DNA of 5,002 nt from Bacteroidia bacterium. Its GTDB lineage: Bacteria > Bacteroidota > Bacteroidia > Bacteroidales > UBA12481. Below the pieces are notes generated by a model that was not told the DNA's origin, did no database searches, and worked only from the letters and a program-made list of their open reading frames with translations. A program made the translations under genes and the position numbers. Of this stretch, positions 1 to 5,002 are shown in pieces. Position 1 is the first letter of the stretch; each line of letters opens with the position of its first letter. The stretch is from positions 1 to 5,002 of the forward strand of contig JAPLDV010000795.1 of NCBI GenBank assembly GCA_026391235.1, written 5' to 3'.

Positions 1-2250
1 TCTTTTAATCACAAAAACTATAAAAAAAACGGGTACGCAACTGGCATCGGAGCAGAAATTATTGATACCTCTTTCTTGGAAAGATTAAAAATAATCCATC
101 CCGAATTAAAAAATCGACAGGATTTTTTTGAAGCAATAAAGACGGAACAGGATTCAGGAGTCATCGATGTTGACCCCGAATTAGCTGCTCCCGAGATTGA
201 TGTATCGGTTCGGTCAATAGAAAAATATCATGAAATTTCAAAAATAATCCAAATTCTGACGGATACCACACCAGACATTACATGGTCATTGGATTCAATT
301 TTTCAGGTATACCGGAATTATCATTCCCTCAAAACAATTGTTCTCGTTGAAAATGTTGATGGTGTTAACTATGCAATGCAATGGATAAAAAGGGCTGGAG
401 GTATTGTTCAATTTGTTTCGCTCCATCCCTCGTCCTCGTATGCATTAGAACGATGGAATATCCCCCATAAAACGAAGGATGATTTTTACGATGCAAATGA
501 AGTATCCCAATTTGGAATGGATAATTTTGACCGGGTCCATAAATTATGCCGGATTATTGACCGCTCTTTTATCGATCAGTTTGATATAAAAACCATCCGG
601 CCCGGTTATGACAATTTTTTGAATATTAAAATTCTGTTTGATGTTCTCTTCATTCACGCCAAAACCCTCCAAAAAATCATCCAATTTGAAAAACCGGATT
701 CTTTGAAAGTTTTTGCTATTTCAGATAAAGAAAAAATTTATTTTCATCCAATAAATAATGAAGAATCTGTTTATTCCGAAATCCTGAAATCAGATGGATG
801 GAATATACCTATTCATATCAATTACTATAAAGAAAAAATTAACCCGAAGTCTTCTTCTCACATTAATTTCTTTCAACGGATTGTATCATATTTAATTCAA
901 TCATTGCGTTCAAATGCTCTTTTAATCAACATTGGTTTGACTTATAAAAAACGCGGTCTTTTCACTGCAATTAAAATAATATTTGCGAGAATAATACATT
1001 TTTCTGGCCATACCGTTTTAATTTATGATAGTGGCTATAACTGGGATGAGTGCCTGCCAAATCTATACGGAGCTGGGATCTCTGAAGTTTTGCGTTTAAA
1101 CCGTACCGAAATAAAAAAAAAGGCAATCTCTAATAACAAACATGACCTTTCGCAAGAATATTCTTCAAACATTTCAAAATCCATAAAAAAATATTATGAT
1201 AACGATTTAAACTTGTTATCTCCAGTAAACCTTTCAAATATTATCAGTGATCGATTATCCAATTTTATTAGCGATACTATTGAAGAATGTAACTCCGGGT
1301 ATTTTTTCGTTCAAAAATATATAAGGGATAATGATATTAGGTGTGTTCTCATATCCGCCCATCCAACTGCCTTAGATAATACAGTCGTCCGGGCGACTCG
1401 TAATTTAAATATTCCTGTGGTATCCTGGCAACATGGAGGGGCAGGTTATACATATCTTCCCATAATGCCCCATATTGAATTTGCCGGCTCTGATCTTCAT
1501 CTTGTCTTTGGAGAGGGGGTTGTCAGGAGCTATGAAGATACCTGCAAAAAATATGGATATGTACCGTGTCCACCTTTTCGACCAGTGGGATCGGCTGCAC
1601 TGAATAGATTATTGATAAATAATACGAGAAAAACGACAGAATATTACAGAAAAAATAGGATTTTATTTGTCACAACATCATATATGGATAACGGTTTGGT
1701 AGTATTTACACACCTGAATCAGAAATCGTGGGATGAACACGTATGGTCCATTCAAAAAGGAATTCTCAAATTATCGTTAACGTTTCCAGATTATGAATTC
1801 ACAATTAAATTGCATCCCTCTCATATTTCCCAACAACCCCTCCAAATGTATAAAGATGATCATGATATACAAAATGTTAAATTCATTGTGAACGAAAAAT
1901 CGTTGTCAGAATTAATCGGTGAATCCGATATTATAATTTTTGATTTAATCTCAACCGGAATTTTAGAATCTTTAACAACCACAAAAGATCTTTTTGTTTA
2001 TTCTGGCTTAACCCCCATAGATGAATATCCATTAAACCTTCTAAAAAAGCGTGCTTATGTTACTGATGACCTTGATGATTTTACCAAACAGTTAAACCTG
2101 TATTTATTGAATGGTGTAAAGTCAGATCGGATTGATAATCAAAATACTGAATTTCTTGAGAAGTTTGGTGTTTATAAACTGGACAACAAGTGCAATAATC
2201 GTGCTTCGGAAGAGATCAGAAAAATAATTCAGGTGAGTGAAAAAAAATAG
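1..2250 (+). CDS. Cytidylyltransferase-tail / GT-B-like glycosyltransferase fusion (5' partial)
   Basis: The frame is open from base 1, so 749 residues are visible and the start lies upstream. The TTG at 76 is only the first in-window start-like codon, has no ribosome binding site, and is probably not the start. Visible residues 11-90 (GIGAEIIDTSFLERL, then SVRSIEKYHEISKIIQIL near 69-86) resemble the C-terminal end of SpsF/NeuA-type nucleotidyltransferases, where a T/SVDTPEDY-like stretch precedes a closing helix. From about 105 a second Rossmann-like unit begins (KTIVLVENVDG). Residues 475-480 (SWQHGG), 601-607 (TIKLHPS) and 641-658 (ESDIIIFDLISTGILESL) match the pattern of GT-B enzymes of the CDP-glycerol glycerophosphotransferase, capsule and 2-epimerase-like group. 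No signal peptide or membrane segment is evident, so it is probably cytoplasmic. Inferred role: activating and/or transferring a sugar or polyol phosphate in surface-glycan synthesis. Substrate unknown. It converges with the radical SAM gene downstream. Confidence 0.8.
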   Translation, partial: SFNHKNYKKNGYATGIGAEIIDTSFLERLKIIHPELKNRQDFFEAIKTEQDSGVIDVDPELAAPEIDVSVRSIEKYHEISKIIQILTDTTPDITWSLDSIFQVYRNYHSLKTIVLVENVDGVNYAMQWIKRAGGIVQFVSLHPSSSYALERWNIPHKTKDDFYDANEVSQFGMDNFDRVHKLCRIIDRSFIDQFDIKTIRPGYDNFLNIKILFDVLFIHAKTLQKIIQFEKPDSLKVFAISDKEKIYFHPINNEESVYSEILKSDGWNIPIHINYYKEKINPKSSSHINFFQRIVSYLIQSLRSNALLINIGLTYKKRGLFTAIKIIFARIIHFSGHTVLIYDSGYNWDECLPNLYGAGISEVLRLNRTEIKKKAISNNKHDLSQEYSSNISKSIKKYYDNDLNLLSPVNLSNIISDRLSNFISDTIEECNSGYFFVQKYIRDNDIRCVLISAHPTALDNTVVRATRNLNIPVVSWQHGGAGYTYLPIMPHIEFAGSDLHLVFGEGVVRSYEDTCKKYGYVPCPPFRPVGSAALNRLLINNTRKTTEYYRKNRILFVTTSYMDNGLVVFTHLNQKSWDEHVWSIQKGILKLSLTFPDYEFTIKLHPSHISQQPLQMYKDDHDIQNVKFIVNEKSLSELIGESDIIIFDLISTGILESLTTTKDLFVYSGLTPIDEYPLNLLKKRAYVTDDLDDFTKQLNLYLLNGVKSDRIDNQNTEFLEKFGVYKLDNKCNNRASEEIRKIIQVSEKK

Positions 2251-2324
2251 AAACCACCCCCAAATTATTTTGTTAGTGCACACGATGTAATGTCTCTATA
2301 CTGGGCATTCAAAACATTGCTTAA

Positions 2325-2352
2325 ATTTTATTGAGTGAGTAAAATCATTTTT
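2325..2352 (+). terminator. Weak AT hairpin with T run between convergent genes
   Basis: ATTTTA (2325-2330) and TAAAAT (2340-2345) can pair around a 9-base loop and are followed by CATTTTT. It lies 75 bases after the stop of the plus-strand gene and just beyond the stop of the minus-strand gene. Archaeal termination relies mainly on T-rich tracts, so this is a plausible plus-strand stop site. The stem is short and all AT, so the call is weak. Nothing else is recognisable in the 112-base gap. Confidence 0.3.
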
Positions 2353-2362
2353 ACATCCTCCA

Positions 2363-3934
2363 CTAAATAATCCCTCGTAATTTTAACCGAGTATTATCGA
2401 GAGAATTTTGTATACAATCATAAATCATTGTATACCCATTTTTAATAGATTTCATCACTGAATTGTCTGAGTACATTAAAAAAATTTTTTTATTAATAAA
2501 TTCATTTAATGTACCAATCTTTGGCTGAGTGTATTCAATCCCCAGTGCAATAAGATTGATATTCTCTCTTTTTTCTTTTGCATATTGTTTATTAATGAGT
2601 GAATACATCGTCATTACTTCAGTTTCGGTCATCGCTGAAAGATTGAATGTTAGGGCCCATTTATTTTTTTCTGTAATTTTGGTGAAATATTTATTAAAAA
2701 ATTCCTCATGACTTTGAATTAATCCCTCTTTGAATAATATATCATATAATTCCGATCCTGGAAATGGGGTAGTAATCATAAAATGATAAGTCAGATTCGG
2801 ATTGTTGCGAACTGATTTCTGCATTAAGAGAATTGAAGCTTCAACATCTTCCTTTGTTTCAGTATACTGGCCTACCATAATTGAGAGGTTGACTAATATC
2901 CCCACTTTCTTAAGTTTATCCAGCTGAATGAGAATATTTTCCGATGTCGTATTCTTACCAATAATTTTCAGCATTCTGTTTGAACCCGATTCGACTCCCA
3001 AACTGATCACTCTGCATCCGGAATCTTTCAGATCCTTTAACAAATTATCATCCATTCTTGTGAGAATGTCAAATCGTGTGGAAACCCTATATGAAATTAT
3101 TTTGTCCCACGATCTTATCTCATTGACTAATTGCCGTGCTCTTTGGGGTGTAGCTAAAACCAAATCATCAGAAAAATCAAGCATATTGCCGTCGAATCTC
3201 TCCAAAGCATCTTTTGCTTCGGCCATAATTATTGAAATTGGACGATATCTCGGCTTACTATGGTGGTAGCAAAAATTACATCTGAATGGACAACCACGTC
3301 CTCCATGGACGGTAATAATACGGTCATTATATCTGTAGAATGGAAGCGGATAATGTTCTGCATGCCATTTTCCAATCATTATCCAATCTTCCGGGAATAA
3401 CTCATAGGGAATCGGTGGAAGGGTGGACAAGTCTTCAATAAATTTTCCAGACCCGGTTAAAATAATGCGTTCACCGGTATTTACCGCGAGTCCTTTTATT
3501 GATAAAATATTCTCCCCGTTTCTGAGTGCCCGAACAAGTTCATGGAGGATGATCTCCCCCTCGCCAATCACACCGATATCGGCATCGGTAATTTTTACTG
3601 CAAATTCAGGCGTTGGAGTTACCATCTGCCCTCCAATGACAATCGGGAATTTACATCCTGAATCTTTTAAAAGTCCAATTATTTTTTTAATATCATTTAA
3701 TTCCGGATAGAGGCTACCAAATCCCACCAAAACAGGGTCTATTTTTTTGATTTCCTGAATAAATTCCGAAAAATCGTTAGGATCCGCAGGTCTGAACAAA
3801 ATTTTTACCGGTTCCCCTTGCTCCTTGAGATATCCCGCCAGATAAGCGAATGAAAAAGGTACAGAAAACTGGATGGTTTGACTTATTAACACGACTGGCC
3901 CTTTTTGATTTATCTCACTTATTGGAAATATCAT
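2363..3934 (-). CDS. B12-binding-domain radical SAM enzyme
   Basis: A complete 523-residue protein. Residues ~13-150 form a Rossmann-like B12-binding-type domain (VVLISQT, VGFGSLYPE, VIGGQMVTPTPEFAV, ADIGVIGEGE). A linker with PPIPYELFP leads to the radical SAM core. GRGCPFRCNFC supplies the CxxxCxxC cysteines C215, C219 and C222, which in this superfamily hold a [4Fe-4S] cluster that cleaves S-adenosylmethionine. LGVESGS (312-318) and TTPFPGSELYDIL (388-400) are typical later core motifs. The last ~95 residues are unassigned. The B12 domain lacks a DxHxxG motif, so any cobalamin would lack a protein His ligand; this is common in the class. Known members carry out C- or P-methylations, ring rearrangements and other radical steps, so the substrate cannot be read from sequence. 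Neighbouring glycan genes suggest a sugar or lipid target, but this is inference. The ATG at 3934 is chosen because the B12 domain begins right after it and a TATA-like box lies ~31 bases upstream. No Shine-Dalgarno is seen, consistent with a leaderless transcript. Confidence 0.9.
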   Translation of the reverse strand: MIFPISEINQKGPVVLISQTIQFSVPFSFAYLAGYLKEQGEPVKILFRPADPNDFSEFIQEIKKIDPVLVGFGSLYPELNDIKKIIGLLKDSGCKFPIVIGGQMVTPTPEFAVKITDADIGVIGEGEIILHELVRALRNGENILSIKGLAVNTGERIILTGSGKFIEDLSTLPPIPYELFPEDWIMIGKWHAEHYPLPFYRYNDRIITVHGGRGCPFRCNFCYHHSKPRYRPISIIMAEAKDALERFDGNMLDFSDDLVLATPQRARQLVNEIRSWDKIISYRVSTRFDILTRMDDNLLKDLKDSGCRVISLGVESGSNRMLKIIGKNTTSENILIQLDKLKKVGILVNLSIMVGQYTETKEDVEASILLMQKSVRNNPNLTYHFMITTPFPGSELYDILFKEGLIQSHEEFFNKYFTKITEKNKWALTFNLSAMTETEVMTMYSLINKQYAKEKRENINLIALGIEYTQPKIGTLNEFINKKIFLMYSDNSVMKSIKNGYTMIYDCIQNSLDNTRLKLRGII

Positions 3935-3960
3935 AATTAACGTCTATTATCGGATTTTAT

Positions 3961-3970
3961 CTTATTTAAT
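3961..3970 (-). promoter_or_regulatory. Archaeal-type TATA box for the radical SAM gene
   Basis: Read on the minus strand this is ATTAAATAAG, close to the archaeal TATA consensus TTTAWATA. Its centre is ~31 bases before the ATG at 3934. With the usual 25-27 base spacing from box to start site, transcription would begin about 4-6 bases before the ATG, giving a nearly leaderless mRNA. This agrees with the lack of a Shine-Dalgarno sequence. The purine-rich BRE element just upstream is not convincing. Confidence 0.5.
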
Positions 3971-4015
3971 GTGTAACGGTTTTTATTATGGAAATTTACC
4001 GGTGCACCTTATTCA

Positions 4016-4257
4016 ATATTTGTTTATTCGAGAGATCTGTTCCCCCAGTGAACATTTGTCGGTTCTTGCCGGATTCGCAGTAAAGATTTTCACAATATTC
4101 CCAAACTGCCCGTTCACGTTTTCCGCCCGGCCCGTTCCATCAATAAAGCGTGTACCCTTAATTTAATAAATCCGGATAAAAATTCTGGTGGGAGAAAATC
4201 CTGAACGTTCCCACTGCGATATCCCTGCGTTTGGCACTCTACAAAAAGTGAAACGTA
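4016..4257 (-). pseudogene. Frameshifted coding-like remnant, unknown family
   Basis: Two overlapping minus-strand stretches look as though they were once one gene. Frame A runs from 4257 to a stop at 4116-4114 (47 codons) and includes SGNVQDFLPPEFLSGFI. Frame B runs from 4162 to a stop at 4015-4013 (49 codons) and includes KGTRFIDGTGRAENVNGQFG. A tandem 5-base repeat, TTAAT TTAAT on the plus strand (4158-4167), sits where frame A would pass into frame B. Removing one copy joins GFI to KGTRF and gives one ~79-codon reading with no start codon at its beginning. The third minus frame is also open for ~47 codons here, which weakens the case. The product is not recognised. It may be a decayed piece of a mobile-element or accessory gene, or simply GC-richer spacer DNA. 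Confidence 0.25.
4188..4214. repeat. Inverted repeat (7-base stem)
   Basis: GTGGGAG (4188-4194) and TTCCCAC (4208-4214) can form six Watson-Crick pairs plus one G-T pair around a 13-base loop. No T run follows on either strand, so it is not an obvious terminator. It lies in the decayed spacer, inside the frame-A remnant. It could be a chance or vestigial structure. Confidence 0.3.
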
Positions 4258-4318
4258 TCATCAAGCTGTTGGAACACGAGGTTTGGTCGCTAGAATGAGA
4301 CTATACCCTTGGGCATAA
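4248..4318 (+). pseudogene. Possible hicA toxin N-terminal remnant
   Basis: Starting at GTG 4248 the frame reads VKRIIKLLEHE and then stops at 4296-4298. A one-base frame change near 4280 continues as GLVARMR until a stop at 4316-4318. The combined reading resembles the start of HicA mRNA interferases, which commonly have a pattern like (V)K-x-IIK-LLE-x-x-GF-x-LVR-x-RGSHH. The catalytic histidine segment that should follow RMRGSHH is absent, and no hicB antitoxin gene follows. If real, it is a dead fragment of a HicAB toxin-antitoxin pair. The match is only about 18 residues and depends on a frameshift, so chance similarity is possible. Confidence 0.3.
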
Positions 4319-4327
4319 TCCTGTTCT

Positions 4328-4349
4328 TCTTTTATTGACTCATAAAAGA
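4328..4349. repeat. Perfect 8-base inverted repeat
   Basis: TCTTTTAT (4328-4335) and ATAAAAGA (4342-4349) are exact reverse complements around the 6-base loop TGACTC. On the plus strand a TGTTTTT run follows at about 4356-4362, so it could act as a terminator for plus-strand transcription, for example of the hicA-like remnant just before it. No intact plus-strand gene precedes it, so the function is uncertain. Confidence 0.4.
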
Positions 4350-4410
4350 TCAGGGTGTTTTTAAGTGTACACCAATTTGTTTACACCATCATAAAATATG
4401 ATTGAATCTT

Positions 4411-4418
4411 TTTAAATA
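4411..4418 (+). promoter_or_regulatory. Orphan archaeal TATA-like box TTTAAATA
   Basis: TTTAAATA matches the archaeal TATA consensus exactly on the plus strand. No gene starts downstream on that strand: transcription would run antisense into the 3' end of the methyltransferase gene. Read on the minus strand (TATTTAAA) it would point toward the decayed spacer and the radical SAM gene. It may be a relic promoter, an antisense promoter or chance in a very AT-rich stretch (about 4376-4450). Confidence 0.25.
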
Positions 4419-4498
4419 CAAAATTATTAATACTTTTATAAAATATCCTTCTTACTATTGCTGTTCGACTTTAGTGGATTCTTATTGACAGGATTCTT

Positions 4499-5002
4499 TC
4501 AAACCGACACATAGAATAGGTTCTTCCTAGAGGGTTCCATCAAGTGATCAGACTTAAAAAATAGAAACTCTCTACCCGGGAAAAACTGAGGTAAGAAAGC
4601 AGGATCAAGAGTAGTAGTCAGATCAAAATTATCATAGGTAATCAGTACAATTTCAGCTTTTTCTGAACCAGGGAAACTCATGAAGTGGCGTGCGTAATTT
4701 GAAACAATCTCTTTAGGCATCTCAACAAATGAATGTGAATTCATAAAAATATCAACTTGAGATTGCAGTCTCTCAATTTGCCACGGTGTAATACAAAAAA
4801 TCTCGAGATCATCTGTGTCAGAAAATTTTATTTCCTGCAATTTTCTAAGCATTCTGTAATCATAAACAGCCTCGCCATAGAATGCCTTTAAATATTGAGT
4901 TCCGACATACAGGTTTGGCGGAATATCAAGGTATATTACCTTCCTGATTTTTGGATAGTTTTCAATTAAGAGATGGATATTTATTCCAAATCCTCCACCT
5001 AT
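4499..5002 (-). CDS. NanM-type putative sugar O-methyltransferase, C-terminal part
   Basis: The frame is open to the right edge, so 167 C-terminal residues are visible and the N-terminus lies beyond 5002. The internal ATG at 4852 is not the start, because clear family sequence precedes it. Visible residues 1-6 (IGGGFG) are the glycine-rich S-adenosylmethionine-binding motif I of a class I methyltransferase. YLDIPPNLYVGTQYLK (24-39) holds Asp26, in the position of the acidic residue expected to contact the SAM ribose. CITPWQIE (70-77) and VDIFMNSHSFVEMP (83-96) match the putative sugar O-methyltransferase family often found in capsule, O-antigen and other surface-polysaccharide clusters. Inferred role: capping or decorating a glycan by O-methylation in the cytoplasm. 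The exact sugar cannot be told. The stop is TGA at 4501-4499. An AT-rich stretch follows on the minus strand and may end the transcript. The next gene on the strand is 564 bases away and has its own promoter-like box. Confidence 0.8.
   Translation of the reverse strand: MGGGFGINIHLLIENYPKIRKVIYLDIPPNLYVGTQYLKAFYGEAVYDYRMLRKLQEIKFSDTDDLEIFCITPWQIERLQSQVDIFMNSHSFVEMPKEIVSNYARHFMSFPGSEKAEIVLITYDNFDLTTTLDPAFLPQFFPGREFLFFKSDHLMEPSRKNLFYVSV

Larger units (their letters stand above)
3935..4498. other. Decayed 564-base spacer without an intact gene
   Basis: No convincing complete gene lies here on either strand. The stretch from about 4030 to 4320 is visibly richer in G and C than both flanks. It holds the coding-like remnants on both strands and a hairpin, and a second hairpin sits just past its right end. 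The outer parts are AT-rich and hold TATA-like boxes. Two copies of TACACCA (4368-4374 and 4382-4388) lie 14 bases from start to start. The picture fits an old insertion or gene-loss scar between the methyltransferase and radical SAM genes. Confidence 0.5.

Noticed and set aside
76..78. TTG as the true start of the first gene
   Set aside because: The frame is open to base 1, the residues before it continue a nucleotidyltransferase-like stretch, and no ribosome binding site precedes it.
2529..3710. Plus-strand open frames at 2529-2711, 2928-3269 and 3423-3710
   Set aside because: They lie fully antisense to the radical SAM gene, whose motifs are unmistakable, and their translations show no domain-like features.
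3480..3900. His-on cobalamin ligand motif (DxHxxG) in the radical SAM protein's N-terminal domain
   Set aside because: No such motif is present in residues 13-150, so the B12-type domain is called from its overall pattern only.
3969..4166. Plus-strand 65-codon open frame
   Set aside because: It has no ribosome binding site or recognisable motif. The minus strand over the same bases reads as more protein-like, and all three minus frames are partly open here, so openness alone carries little weight.
1..5002. tRNA, rRNA, CRISPR array or intact insertion sequence
   Set aside because: No cloverleaf-like segment, regularly spaced repeats, intact transposase or terminal inverted repeats were seen by eye on either strand.

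Overview
The window looks like part of a surface-glycan (or S-layer/lipid-glycan) biosynthesis locus, most likely from a methanogenic archaeon of the Methanomicrobiales type. This placement is inference. It rests on AT-rich DNA with many CCGG/CCG codons, an archaeal-style TATA box (ATTAAATAAG) about 31 bases before a start codon that has no Shine-Dalgarno sequence, and the general look of the proteins. No ribosomal RNA or other marker gene is present to confirm it.

Layout. (1) Bases 1-2250, plus strand: a large protein whose reading frame is open to the left edge, so its start lies outside the window. Its first ~90 visible residues resemble the C-terminal end of a SpsF/NeuA-type sugar cytidylyltransferase. 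The remainder resembles a GT-B-fold glycosyl- or glycerophosphotransferase. (2) Bases 2251-2362: a 112-base gap between two convergent genes, with a weak AT hairpin followed by a T run. (3) Bases 2363-3934, minus strand: a complete radical SAM enzyme with an N-terminal B12-binding-like domain and a clear CxxxCxxC cluster motif. (4) Bases 3935-4498: a 564-base gap with no intact gene. It holds the putative promoter of the radical SAM gene, a more GC-rich middle part with broken coding-like stretches (a possible hicA toxin remnant on plus and a frameshifted unknown on minus), two hairpins and a perfect TTTAAATA box. (5) Bases 4499-5002, minus strand: the C-terminal 167 residues of a NanM-type putative sugar O-methyltransferase, whose start lies beyond the right edge.

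How they fit. A nucleotidyltransferase/glycosyltransferase fusion, a sugar O-methyltransferase and a B12-type radical SAM enzyme are a natural set for making and decorating an unusual activated sugar. The radical SAM gene has its own apparent promoter and is separated from the methyltransferase by a decayed spacer, so the three genes are not one operon. The spacer suggests past insertion or gene loss, common in glycan islands. No clearly new system is visible. The most interesting points are the two-domain fusion, the unassigned radical SAM enzyme and the decayed spacer.
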